A DNA stretch of 64,000 bases, taken from NCBI GenBank assembly GCA_051294375.1, contig CM119271.1:3317061-3381060 (forward strand), written 5' to 3'. This DNA comes from Paraspadella gotoi (taxonomy: Eukaryota; Chaetognatha). Under the pieces are notes generated by a model that made no database searches, was not told the DNA's origin, and saw nothing but the letters and a program-made list of their open reading frames with translations. A program made the translations under genes and the position numbers. This document shows, piece after piece, positions 25,974 to 36,375 of this stretch (positions are counted from its first letter, which is position 1; each line of letters opens with the position of its first letter).

Positions 25974-28900
25974 TTCAATTTCTTTTCACAAACTGGCTCT
26001 ATTTGTTTCACCTTAATCTGTCCTCACAAATTGACCACTATCCCTTCTCAACTCTGTGTTGGAAACTTTGCCTCTCTCTCTCTCTCTCTCACTCTTTCTT
26101 TATGCACATAATTTGTTTCAAATTCACTAACTTTTTTAATGCTGATGAAGGCTTGTAGTTAAGCCGAAACATGTCCGTTTTTATCAAATAAAATCGTTGT
26201 TGAAAATTCATTTCAAACTTTTCTAATAATTATTACACAACGAAAAGAAAGGATTATACCACAATAGTTAAAACGTTATATGAAGTATTCTTTGAGAATC
26301 ATCGCATACATGGTGACAATTTTACAAACGCCGGTAGAAATACGCTGTCATTTGCAAACCAGTGGGCTTTCTGAGGATATTAATATTGTTAATATTTTAA
26401 TAAATACTTTGTTTAAAAAAGTGCTAAAAGTTCCAAAAAAAATTTGAATTTAAAAACAGTGAGTTAAAAAATGAAACCCGATTTGAAAAGCCAACTTTCT
26501 CCACTCATTGTCAAGGCATATCTTAACCGATCAATATAAAATTTTAACACATTAATAGTTTTAGTATTTTCTACTCAACTAATTTTTAAAATCAATGAAA
26601 TAACCACTGGTTTGCAAATGACAGCGTATTTCTACCGGCGCTTGTAAAATAATCATCATGTATAACAAAATTAAGAATTAATTAAATATAACACATGAGT
26701 ACAGGTACAATATTTTTTATTAAAGAACAATATTTTGATCCATGAGACAGATCATCTACAGGGCCAAATGAGTAAATTAATCCTTGATTTTGTTCACTGA
26801 CTCACTCACTCACTCACTCTTCTTTTTTTCTCATTTGGCCCTGAAGATGGATCGAAATATTGATCACAAATAAAAAATATCGCAACTGTACTTTCATGTG
26901 TATTGTGTAATCTTTAATTAATTATATGTAGTAATAATTATTAATATTCACCGACCTCGGCAGAGACTTTAACGTTGTCATTGAGAGTCCACATGGCTTC
27001 GTGAAGATGACTCCTCAGGTCGCGCATGTTTCGATCCAGATGATGCAGCACGACGCAAGGGTCGTCGAGGGGCGGCGATGACGGCAACGGTGGACGAGGT
27101 AGTCGACGGTATCGTTCGAGATGGCGCCTCGAGAGATATCTGCCCGGGAGAGATAGAAACTTCGCTACAACAGATTATTTAGCAAAACAATATCGGGGAA
27201 AGTCATTGTTGTTGTCGTCGTCATTTTGTACTACTACTATAAACAAGCTAAGACGACTCACTCCTCGGACACGAGCATGTCGACGAGTCTCCGCGTCGTC
27301 GTCAGCGCATGGCGTCGACGAGACAGAGTCGCCGCGATTCTGGCATCTTTGTTCCTTGTCGTTCGGCAGTTGGATACCATGGCGGATTCTTGTTTGAGTT
27401 AAGAGAGAGAAAGGGTTGATATTAAAATGAAGAAGCCGAAAAAAACCGAAGACTGAGTCATAAGAAGCCGTAAAGTTTATCATCATTTCAAAAGTGCTGT
27501 CGGAAAATTATAAGTTGAAATTTAGTTAACTTTTAACTCTTAATTAGGCTAAATACATGCTCAAATTAACCTGCAGAGGTCGGCTCACCCAACGCGGTAT
27601 TATTCCGAGAGACGCGAACGAAGTGGTGCCAAAAGGACAATCTCCTCGTGGAGTCCACAATAAAAAAAGAAGTCGCGATCAGGTAGAAAAAATAGTATCC
27701 ACGCATGACTATTGTCGTTATTCGTTTGGCGCAAAATGAGAAAGAAAAGAGTTTTCCCTTTTTGGAAACTTTTGTAAACCCAAAGAGAAATCCATCCCCA
27801 GGGAAATCCTTGGGGTTCGAGGAAAATCCTAACGACTGATAAGCTATAGAGCAGCAATGTAGTTATTTTAAGGATTAAAAGCATGTTATAGAGTTGTCAA
27901 TTTTTTTTTAGTTTTTAACGAATCTAAAAGAAGTTTTCCCCGAGTAATCCTCAATTTATCTTATGTTTTTTACTACAGTTAAATTTTTTTTTCTTTGTAT
28001 CTTATTCTCTGGTCTATAAGTTATAACAAAACCGAAGTAACACTTATTATTACATTAGCCTAAGAAATGATTACTAAGGAGGAACAGGTTACAAACTAAC
28101 AGAAGTCCGGTATAAATATTATTAATGTGTTTATTAAAATTCATGAAAATAAAAAAAACATTTAAAGATTTACGCATGGATACTCAGGTTTTACTATTAA
28201 AGAGCCGAAATCCATGAAGGGTATAGGTTCCCAACTGATGACCTTCCCATTGTATAAACATAATAGATAAAAGATATTCAGAAATAGAATAATTAAAAAT
28301 TAGGATAAAGGAAAAAATTTATTTTCATTAAAGTATTTTAAAATTATATTCATGACATAAAGGTGCCCCTATAGACCTTTCCCCAGTATGTATCCCTATC
28401 AGAACATACAATTCTACTTTGTAGTCTTATCCCTATTAGTTTTTTAAAAAATCATATATAACTTTGGTCCCCCATCAAAAAATTATCCATTCCCACCCCT
28501 TTCTGTTCAGCCTATTAGATATTATGATTTTTCATTAATGACTTTCTAACAGGAATGATGTGTGATATCTATTAGAAAACTAGGACAGATTGTAATCTAA
28601 CCTTGTGTTGTGTAGATGCTCCTCTATTTCCAGAAGACAACACTAACTTCCCATTCCCAAAATGAGTTATTAGATATAATGATAAGTAAAAAATTTTTAA
28701 GAAAGCAATATATATATATTTAAAGAATATAGATTAAATGGTAGCCATTGTGTTAATCCTTTCGGCTTCGTTGAGTATAGAGATTTAACAACTATCTCTG
28801 TGTTGGAAACTTTTGGCCCTCTCTCTCTCTTTCTCTCCTCACTCTCTCTCTCTCTCTCTCTCTCTCTCCCTTCTTTTACACAAATTTGTTAATGCATCAT

Positions 28901-31900
28901 TACCGCTGATGAAGACTCGAAATGAAGAGTCGAAACATGTCCGCATACTAATAAAAAATCGTTGACGAAAACATTTCCAAACTTTGTTAAAGATTAAATG
29001 GTAAATCTTTCATAAAATATAAAAAATAAAAAATAAAAAATAGTGAAACAAGTAATTTGAAATTTTCATATATAGAATAGTATTATATATACTATTTTAT
29101 ATTATCCAAATGCTATATAATGTCAATAATTTTTTGGGGTATATTTTAATTTTTTTATAGGATTCTGATAGAACTTGAAAAGTTAGATGAAGTTTATTAT
29201 TACAACATTTTGAAATTTTAACGATTTGTTTATAAAAATTAATAAAAACTATCAAATTTATTGAATGATGACGATGATGACTTTTTAAAGTTTTTTAAAA
29301 TTTAAACCCATTTATCATTAATTTTTTTAAAATTTATAATACTAACCTTATTTAACTTTTTAATCTTTATCAGAATCCATTTCTAAAAATTAAAATTTTA
29401 AGCATTTCTTATATATTGTTAAATATTAAAATGCTTCTATGCGTGAGGAAAATGTATTAAATCCAAATATAACATCATAAGTCAATTTGGTTGTAAAAAG
29501 ACAAAAGACTTTCATTGCAAACTATTTCATATTGTAAAAAATGTTAAATTCTGGCCCGCCTTAATAATTACCGTGGAAAATCCTGTTCCCGAGTAGGGTT
29601 TTTTTTCCCCCAAAGGAAAATTTTATCTTGACAGTGACATCGAAAGAGAATTGAAAAACATGAAATTCCCGAAAAAAATGTTCTGACATTAACGACCCGT
29701 CAAAGTCGCTTCACAGTTCACCCCAAATCCCTTCAAGCCCCTCTTCTCTTTTCCCTCACCTTGGGCACAGCAAGGCCGTCGGCGAGCGTGGACCCAGGCT
29801 TGACGTAAACGGGTTTCCCTGCCTTTATGGCCTCCGAAAAGGAGGGGCACTTGACCGACTCGGCTCCGTAGATGAGAACCTTCGGGTTGAGGCTTTGATG
29901 GCGAGAGCGGTGCCGGCGATGAGCCCTCCGCCGCCCGCGGGGATGATGACAGCCTCGACGTCGGGCACCTTCTCCATAATCTCCAACCCCATGGTCCCCT
30001 GGCCAGCGAGGATGTGGGGATGGTCGTAACCGTTGACGTAGAGGAGACCTCGGTCGTGGGCTAATTTAAGCGCGTGGCGGCGACTCTCGCCTGGTTAGAG
30101 AAAGAATAGAGGAAATTAAAAAACGAGAAAAAGGATCAAGAGAACTAAAACATATTTGGGTAAGTTCGTCACTCGACTCACCGATGTGATTCCCTTCGAT
30201 AATAATCTCGGCTCCGAATTGTCGGCAGCCGGATATTTTCATGATCGGCGCCGTCTTTGGCATCACCAACGTCACGGGGACCTTCAAGTCTTGGCCGTGA
30301 TACGCCATGGCGAGAGCGTGGTTGCCTTGGAAAAAAAAACTTTTTGTACTTTTGGTCAAATTATTTTAAACCAAGTGCTTGCGCTAAATTTCCATTGCGA
30401 AGCTATAGAAAGAAGCTGAAGGATGATTACATTGAAGTTGATTGTTTAATAATTTATTAGAAAGCAAATTACGATTGACACCCTAGCCGCGGCTTGCTGC
30501 AATATCTAAATACGGCAAATTCAAATCTAAACGATTTTATTTACCACCTCATATAAGTAGGTATAAGTAAAAGAAAAATGTTAAACCAAATTAAATGATC
30601 ATCCACAACAAGAGGGTGCTTTTTCGTCGTTTAAACGATGTATCGGTTTGCTGTCAATGATAAATTCCAATTACTAAGTGCGAAATCTCATAAAAATGAC
30701 AATATCTGATAACGGGGAGATTAAAAAAGTACAAAAGAAAAATGAATGCAATCAATCAGTCAATGCCACAACGAAAATTTGGAAAGAATAAAAAATTACA
30801 TAAATTAATATTTAATGTCTCGACGTCGCGTTTCCAGGAAACAGAAGCGACCCCATTTAAATTTTGAAAGATATTCGCAAAAGCCCCGAGAGAATTCTAG
30901 CGTCAAAGAAACGGATCGTCGACATGTTAGTTAAATATTTTCCGAAACATGCGGAAAAAACAAGTTTGAGCAAACAATGTCGGATCTGCCCACGATCATC
31001 ATCGGTAATTAATAATTAATAAATAATTAATTAATTCAAGTTAATTAATTAATTTATTCAAGTTAATTATTTAATTAGGCAATTTGATCCAAAATATTTG
31101 TTTTGATTGATTAATTGACTGATTAATTATTTATTAATTAATTAATTGACTAATTGATTAATTAACTGATTAATTGTTTGATTAATTAATACATTTTGCA
31201 TTTACATTTAAAATAACAAAAACAATCAATTAGTTAAACAGGTTTTTTGTTTTTTCCATTTATACTCATTTCCACTCAAACGATTCCATCGAAACTTTTC
31301 TACCCAAATACAAAATTTCAAGTCAATCGCCCCATCCACTCATGAGTAATTGGTGTTCAAATAGTGAAATATATTTTTTTGTTTTTTCCATTTAAACTCA
31401 TTTCCACTCGGACGATTCTATAGAAACTTCATATCCAGCTCAATCACACACTTCCCTACCCACACACAAAATTTCATTCCAATCCATCCATCCAATCACG
31501 AGTAATTGATACTTTTTGCTAAGGTGGGACGGACGGACGGACAGACAGACGTATGGTTTTTGCATAACATGATATAAATTGAGGGGGCGGACCGACGGAC
31601 CGACAAAGTGAATTATAGAGTCGGGGAAAAAATGACAACAAAAATACTGGTATAAAAGACTAACTTTATGAAATCCGGAAACAAAGGAATGAAGTGAATG
31701 ACAAAAACTTTCACGGATATGCTAGAGGCATTACCGGCGCTAGCAGCGATGACTCCCTTTCGTTTCTGTTTCGTCGCTCAGCTGGATGAGGGTATATCTG
31801 GCACCCCTCTCCTTGAAACTCCCGGTGTACTAATTTAAACACCGGAGGCAGGAACGAGCACGCGAAACAAAGTGTGGTACAAGCGGATAATCGATAATTT

Positions 31901-32360
31901 AGGCCGGAATTCCGATCAACTTTCGGAACTCTTCACTTTATACTTAACGGAAAGACAGAAAAAACGCGTTTTTTTCCTCGAATTAACCTGCATCTGTTCC
32001 TTCTTGAAATAAAAGATCCATGTTGTAGTACTTGGACAGATGCGAGTAACCACAAGGCGTCCTGCGGATGCCGGTTGGCGATCTTGAAGGAGGCGGCGCT
32101 GATATCCTCGAAGGAGATCGTCCGCGGGTTGTCAGGATCGCACCAGGGATCCCGGTACTGCTCCGGCGTCTAAAATATGGCGAAATTTAAAGTAAGAAAT
32201 TTACATAGATAAAAGCGGGAATTTAAATAGAAATTCGGTTTCTCCTCTAACTCACCACGTCAGCGGTGTCGCCGCTCGTTGGGCCGTTGCCATCCTTCCG
32301 CGCCGCGTTCGCCTTGCACTTGACAGGGCAAGCGGAGATGACTTTTGGTTCGCTCTCCAT
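22950..32360 (-). CDS. PLP threonine dehydratase with ACT domain
   Basis: Eight exons: 32360-32256, 32169-31988, 31829-31735, 30325-30182, 30090-29760, 23740-23563, 23461-23280 and 23144-22950. With the cleaner second copy of exons 1-5 the total is 1410 bp, giving 469 residues. The enzyme deaminates threonine to 2-oxobutyrate (and probably serine to pyruvate). Visible features are the Schiff-base lysine in [11 protein letters not shown] (K101), [13 protein letters not shown], the phosphate-binding loop [21 protein letters not shown], and a C-terminal ACT fold ([19 protein letters not shown]). The ACT domain suggests amino-acid feedback. Exons 1-5 here carry at least four single-base indels relative to the copy at 37345-39942. 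Intron 5 is 6 kb and holds another gene. Confidence 0.88.
24103..27380 (-). CDS. Unrecognised small protein nested in dehydratase intron
   Basis: Three exons, 27380-27262, 27139-26956 and 24255-24103, total 456 bp and give 151 residues with consistent phases. Donors are gtgagt and gtcggt; acceptors are preceded by pyrimidines. The protein is arginine-rich at the start ([14 protein letters not shown]). A helical, probably coiled-coil half follows: [20 protein letters not shown], then [21 protein letters not shown] do not recognise the family; size and helicity would fit a small subunit of a larger complex. The whole gene lies inside intron 5 of the dehydratase on the same strand. Intron 2 is 2.7 kb and contains the Penelope-like element and two foldback elements. 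Confidence 0.6.
24378..24428 (-). ncRNA. Hammerhead ribozyme core, left arm of Penelope-like element
   Basis: On the minus strand: CTGATGA at 24421-24415, stem II GGCTT/AAGCC, GAAA at 24397-24394, then CATG and TC, with predicted cleavage after 24388. Stem III is only the palindromic CATG, as in the minimal or dimeric hammerheads known from Penelope-like elements. Stem I pairs AATG before the core with CGTT after the cleavage site. Confidence 0.8.
24902..25690 (-). CDS. GIY-YIG endonuclease domain of Penelope-like element
   Basis: A 262-residue open frame. The first part has the GIY-YIG layout: [10 protein letters not shown], then [17 protein letters not shown] (Tyr, Gly, Arg), HTVNTGHVF, a Glu in [20 protein letters not shown]. 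The spacing between the two Tyr motifs contains cysteines, as in Penelope endonucleases. The C-terminal 110 residues are Arg/Ser/Pro-rich and low in conservation. In full elements this domain follows a reverse transcriptase; here the frame begins about 30 bp from the inverted repeat, so the upstream part has been lost. The frame is open throughout, but the element cannot be autonomous. Confidence 0.85.
   Translation of the reverse strand: MTARGSLRELLVKPKDKIPRPKTSGAVYWAACAGAGNQACTAAYVGETGKSLTDRFQQHTKPYRDARGHYLSAVAEHTVNTGHVFRETDCLVLSHDPNWFSRGIREAIYIKALEPSLNRDGGRFDLPPSYDSLIKSVVEAPSPPRPHNDSPVSTQRDRRRPLRRQWADDASPSPVATHSLSLWSERRPKRRLQEEGESTTPVAKAARTESRPPRQQARRGQSAGVPGQRDIRVALGIFPQGSLPNAAHIGSTILSSQPLTRQ
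26136..26185 (+). ncRNA. Hammerhead ribozyme core, right arm of Penelope-like element
   Basis: This is the plus-strand counterpart of the left-arm ribozyme: CTGATGA at 26142-26148, stem II 26150-26154 with 26161-26165, GAAA at 26166-26169, CATG at 26170-26173, and predicted cleavage after C26175. All invariant core bases are present. The two arms are in opposite orientation, so both hammerheads point outward from the endonuclease frame. Confidence 0.8.
26308..26662. mobile_element. Small foldback element with about 50-bp inverted ends
   Basis: Left arm: GCCGGTAGAAATACGCTGTC, continuing to TTTGCAAACCAGTGG, near 26325-26370. Right arm: the reverse complement at 26605-26655, within one or two mismatches. 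The 240 bp between the arms is AT-rich and non-coding. It lies in intron 2 of the nested gene, just right of the Penelope-like element. Confidence 0.75.
26690..26902. repeat. Inverted repeat with CTGAAGA...GAAA motif
   Basis: GGGCCAAATGAG at 26760-26771 and CTCATTTGGCCC at 26831-26842 form the inner stem. Homology continues outward on both sides (ATATTGTT...ATTTTTTATT and TACAGGTAC-like ends) for about 80 bp. The right arm reads CTGAAGATGGATCGAAATAT, which looks like a degenerate hammerhead core. A (CACT)n run lies in the loop. It is probably a second, older terminal-repeat pair of a retroelement. Confidence 0.55.
28780..28992 (+). mobile_element. Solo diverged Penelope-like terminal repeat
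   Basis: It follows the right arm of the element at 24.3-26.3 kb in order: TCTGTGTTGGAAACTTT, a CT-rich tract, TTTTACACAAATTTGTTAATG, the hammerhead core, and a final TCGTTGACGAAAACATTTCC. It differs at many positions and has no endonuclease. It lies in intron 5 of the threonine dehydratase. Confidence 0.75.
28900..28955 (+). ncRNA. Third hammerhead ribozyme core, covarying stem II
   Basis: CTGATGA at 28906-28912, stem II GACTC (28914-28918) with GAGTC (28927-28931), GAAA at 28932-28935, CATG at 28936-28939, and predicted cleavage after C28941. Stem II differs from the 24-26 kb copies at the sequence level but stays fully paired, which is evidence for selection on the fold. Stem I is weak, so activity is uncertain. 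Confidence 0.75.
30480..31730. other. Dehydratase intron 3: AT satellite and GGAC repeats
   Basis: The intron between exons at 31735 and 30325 holds a TTAATTAA-rich tract (about 31005-31190) and two tandem copies of a roughly 130-bp unit beginning TTTTTTCCATTTATACTCAT. A (GGAC)n/(AGAC)n tract at 31525-31600 follows. No gene is seen. The same sequence recurs at 38065-39320. Confidence 0.6.
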
Positions 32361-32821
32361 TGTCGCTCCGTTCGCGCGTTTTCTTTCGTCGGCGGAGATT
32401 ATAATTTCCTTTTCTGATTGTGGCGCCCTCCAAGCGGGAAGTTTAACTGTTCGAAGTCCGCGTAAGCGACGGCTGCGTCGGTTAGATTCTAGGTCTCCGG
32501 TTTCATCTGTGGGCGTCGGCAAAATGCGGTAAAAATACGAAAACAACCAGGACTTACATATTTATCGCAACCAGAAAAAAACATTTCAGCAAATCATGAA
32601 CACAAACATTGAAAAATCATAAGGGAAAAAAATCAGGTAGTCAATGCGATAGTTAGAATGAATTTGTAAGTTTTAGAAGATATTTTCGTCTCGTTCCTAG
32701 AGGATACGTTTAAAATCACCGCATCTGCCAGAAGCGCCCGTTGACTTCGATCGTTTTAACATCCACTCGCATCCAAACGCCATCAACTAGTTCCCTCCTT
32801 CATCCTCCTCCGGAGCGCAAA

Positions 32822-32983
32822 TCATTTCGATCCTTTTATCCATTTTCTCAGGAAATAAATCCCGGCGATGGTCCCGTAAGTCGCCATGGCAACATTGGCT
32901 CGTCCCGTCTTCGTGTAAGAGTTGAACCTAACGGCCCAACCTTTCAGTTCGATACCGGGCGGGGGCGCTTCTCCTCCGGCCAT
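32822..32983 (-). CDS. ATP5MK: DAPIT-like ATP synthase subunit, short paralog (copy 1)
   Basis: A single-exon 53-residue frame, identical in protein to the copy at 40402-40563. See that entry for function. This copy lies in the probable assembly duplicate. Confidence 0.8.
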   Translation of the reverse strand: MAGGEAPPPGIELKGWAVRFNSYTKTGRANVAMATYGTIAGIYFLRKWIKGSK

Positions 32984-33275
32984 TTCTTTTCTGGTATACG
33001 AGTTGTCGATACGATGGAAGCGTCTGCCAGAATTATTTACAGCTCTTCTGAAAATCAAATCAAGCAAAATGTGATCAAAATAAAATATTGTTGAGATTTG
33101 TAATTTCATTTTAATGTTGGCTTGCCATCAGGAAAATAAGATAATTCTATAACATTGACCCTCCTTAATTTTATTGCGAAAACCCTCAGAAGTGTAAAAA
33201 GCCTTCGTAATATTGCGATATTATCAATAAATTTTTCCTAATGGCAAGAAGAAAAAAGAACAACCAAAAATGAAT

Positions 33276-33486
33276 TCATTTCTTCTTGCAATCCGTCTTC
33301 GCATTGGCCTCGTCAATGGCTTTCATCATCTTCTTGTAGACGTAGCGAGCAACGCAAATCGAGAAAATAACTCCGTAGGTCGCCATGGCAACATTGGCGC
33401 GGCCCGTTCGGGTAGTAGGAGTTGAAGGTCTTGCTTACTCCTTCCAAAACAACGGCCAGGTGGAGGGTTTCGTCGCCCCCGGCCAT
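33276..33486 (-). pseudogene. DAPIT-like longer paralog, frameshifted copy 1
   Basis: The counterpart of the intact gene at 40851-41057. It has several one-base insertions or deletions (for example GTAGTAGG for GTATAGG, and extra G's around GGTGGAGGG) that break the frame. The pattern fits uncorrected sequencing errors better than decay. Confidence 0.75.
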
Positions 33487-33737
33487 CTCACACGCTCGGG
33501 ACAGGGAGGTTTTGTTGTTGCGATGTTTCTTTCACTCGACCTTTAAGCTTTTATTTATATACCTTTACTGTTTAATATCAATAGATTTAACTGTTGCCTG
33601 ATAAAAAAAAAAGGTACAACTATAAAATAAATAAAAAATTGGCGAAGAGAATTAGAATATAAAAACGAGTGCGAAATAGCAACGGGTTTAAAAATGGCAC
33701 ATCCTCTAGAGACGCAGTTTGTAGTCCGACCCTAATC

Positions 33738-36350
33738 TCAGCTTTCCGTGGCTAATTCGGAGACGCGACAATATATCGAGTCGAGCAGGTCCAGCTGAAC
33801 GCAGGAGTCTTTAAGAAAACTTAGTCTCCTGTTCGGGCGAGAGTTGTGGAGTCGTTAGGAGTCTCCAAGGCGACTTCGGTTGTCGAACTCTTCGTTCCCA
33901 ACTCGAGCTTTCGAGAGAAATAAACGAAAAAAAATTAAATCCGCTTCATTTAATAACACATTTTTATCTCCAATCATCACGGGGCTTACATTGCGGATCT
34001 CCAGCTCGTAGTGCCCTCTCGTTCAGATCGATTCGCTTTTCGCAAGGGATCAAGAAATTTCTGTCGAATGGAAGAAAGACCGGACCAGATACCGCTGGCG
34101 TTTTCGTGTCTTCGGATCACGAATGAACAAAAATCTGAATGAATGGAGGATAGAAAATGAGTGAAAAAAAAAAGCAATATAAACGGGTTGCGATGCATCG
34201 ACTATTTCGATCATGCATCACAATATTCAAATAAGCAATGTTGCACAACCAACCGCTCTTCATCCTGTATTTCTATTCAGCAAGATTCAAACTCAAAAGG
34301 AATTTCAGCGAGTAACGTACCTGGCACAAGTTAAGAGCGGCCATGAGGGTTTCTTGATTCTCCAACAAATTCGTCTCGACTCCGTCGGGGAGGAAGAACA
34401 TCTGGCGGAACCACGGTATCATGGAGGCTCCGAGGAAAACGGCGATGGGTTGCCGAGAGGTGGACGACTTTTCTCATGGGGGAGGACCTGGGCGTCACGG
34501 CGTCGAGAGCGGATTGAATTTCTGGTTTGAGCAGGTAAAGAGATGACGAAGCCCCTTTGGATAAAAACAGAAAAATGCTTAACATCGATGAAAATAGTTA
34601 CACATGCTAAGTAAAAATATAGCACAGTAATAAACAAATCCAAATTAAACCTGAGGCCGGAATGAGCGGCGACGGCATAGAGACGGCGTAATAAGAAAGA
34701 ACCGGCGCCTCGGGCTCAGAATTTGCTGACGAAGATTTGGAGCCAGGTCGACGGCCATTTTTCTGTAAAAATTGTTGTTGTATTGGCAATGGGAGGATAG
34801 CCTGTGATACCCGGGGCGCGGGTATCTTCACCAACTGGCATAGGGGCTGCGGACCTCAGTGACCGCCTCCTGTCACTGGCATGTTTATACCGGCACCGTC
34901 ACATTTAAGCCAGAACCGGGATACCAGGGATTGAACCCGGGACGCACGGATGGAATGAGATGATTTAGCTGCTCAGCCATTGAGACGAGGCTGAGGACGG
35001 ACAGCAGTGAGGCAGCTTTAAGTCTTGCTGCCACAGGATCCCCCAACCAGACTTTCTCCACAGAGTGGTCCTCATACCTGAGTGGATGATTGTCTGAGAG
35101 AGGTTTGCATCCTCATTGCCATAGTGAGAGCGAGCGAGTCTGGAGCGTTTACCAGAGAAGTAAGGGCGATAGGCGTGATTTTCGATGCTCACCTACCCTG
35201 TAACCATATTTCGTAGGTGCGCACGGTGCGCAGCGGTTGCGTGTTCCGAGAGTAGGGCTTCACCACTTATGGCAATGGAGGATAGCCTGTGATACCCGGG
35301 GCGGGGTATCTCACCAACTGCATAGGGGCTGCGGACCCTCAGTGACCGCCTCCTGTCACTGGCATGTTTATACGGGCACCATCACATTAAAGCAGGAACT
35401 CGGGATACCCAGGGATTGAACCCGGGACGCACGTGGATGGAATTTGAGTGAATATGCAGATCAAAGATTCAGCCTGCTCAGCCATTTGAGACGATGGCTG
35501 AGGCGTACGGATCGCAGTGAGGCGGAAGCTTTTAGTCTTGCTGCCACAGTTGACGCTTAATGTTTTGCAGTCGTACAAATAAATTTTGAGTAATTATATC
35601 TTTAAATAACCACTCTATAACAGTTAACCATCCCAATGATACCTCTATCCCCACCTGACTAGTTTAGAAGGGCATTCGATGATGACCGTTTCGCAGACGT
35701 CGCTTAGGATTTTTTTAACGGCGGACTCCTGCAACGCCTTCCGGTCGAGCGATCCCGGCGCCAACTTTTCGTCGCCGATTCCAAGCTCTGCATGCCCTTG
35801 AGGACGATCAGATCCGTCCCAGCCAGCAGCAGCGGCGACGTCAACGCGGCGACGCAGCAAAAAACTGTTCGGCGCTGTAGACGAGCGGAATGGCCGGCGT
35901 CCCGAGACGGAGAAGCGCGTGAGCGAAACAGCCGGCGGCCAAGCCGCTGACTTTGGCCGGTTTCTCATCGTCGGTATCTTTGGATACGTTCTCGTCGTCG
36001 TCGGCCTCTTTTTCAACTTTCTTCCTCTTCCTCCTCCTCGCCGCCCGATCGATCTCTTCTTCAACGCCGTCATCGCCGAGACTCCGTCCGAGAAGAATCC
36101 CTCACGAGCGATAAGAGACGCTGAAATTGCCTCTCCAAATCAGAAGGTGGCGACTGAGCGGCGCCTCCGACGCAGATCTTGTTCAGCAATTCGGGCGACG
36201 GTTCGAACGACGACGACGCCGCCGCCTCCGGGGAATCGACGCCAAGTTCGAAGTGGCACGGCGCCAAGGGGACGTCGAAGAGGGAGAAGATATGCTTAAC
36301 GAAGGATTCCACTTCTAAATTGGGATCATCAGCGGATTCGTCCTCGTTTT
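33738..36350 (-). pseudogene. GLMN: Glomulin, truncated and frameshifted copy 1
   Basis: It matches the intact gene at 41309-44395 from the stop codon back to codons near RTNPLIDPN, then meets the N gap. The first two exons are missing. Small indels interrupt several exons, including the 5' large exon near 36100 and 35860. Its fourth intron has two SINE copies instead of one. Confidence 0.8.
34781..35556 (-). mobile_element. Two tRNA-derived SINEs separated by 235 bp
   Basis: SINE units at about 34781-35034 and 35268-35556 are both in minus orientation and equivalent to the single unit at 42342-42598. The spacer 35035-35267 is absent from copy 2. It could be a real tandem insertion in one haplotype, or a chimeric join. 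Confidence 0.65.
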
Positions 36351-36375
36351 NNNNNNNNNNNNNNNNNNNNNNNNN
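36351..36375. other. Assembly gap (25 N)
   Basis: A run of 25 N separates the contig ending in glomulin copy 1 from a 257-bp fragment (36376-36632) that duplicates 29152-29407. Confidence 0.99.

Larger units (their letters stand above)
24337..26264 (-). mobile_element. 5'-truncated Penelope-like retroelement with inverted terminal repeats
   Basis: Arms of about 490 bp, 24337-24850 and 25722-26232, are near-identical inverted copies. They enclose a GIY-YIG endonuclease frame on the minus strand. Each arm carries a hammerhead ribozyme core. A 14-bp target-site duplication, TAGTTAAAACGTTA, flanks it at 24323-24336 and 26265-26278. The right side has about 32 extra bp (26233-26264) beyond the arm, a tail-like addition. 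No reverse transcriptase frame is left. Inverted terminal repeats, a GIY-YIG endonuclease and hammerheads together are hallmarks of Penelope-like elements. It sits in intron 2 of the nested gene, and near-identical arms suggest a recent insertion. Confidence 0.85.
29058..36350. repeat. 7.3 kb duplicated segment, copy 1 (error-rich)
   Basis: This segment is repeated at 36643-43409. It runs from the AT-rich foldback repeat through dehydratase exons 5-1 and the two DAPIT genes into glomulin, and stops at an N gap. Compared with copy 2 it has many single-base insertions and deletions in homopolymers and in coding exons. It also has about 525 extra bp around the SINE in glomulin. The two copies are almost identical otherwise. 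Most likely it is an unmerged contig overlap or second haplotype, not a genomic duplication. Confidence 0.9.

Noticed and set aside
31005-31190. TTAATTAA-rich periodic tract considered as a CRISPR-like or origin array
   Set aside because: No constant repeat with unique spacers; it is an AT simple repeat in an animal intron.
32741-33094. 117-residue plus-strand frame over the DAPIT locus
   Set aside because: Antisense shadow of the minus-strand DAPIT gene, which has clear family identity.
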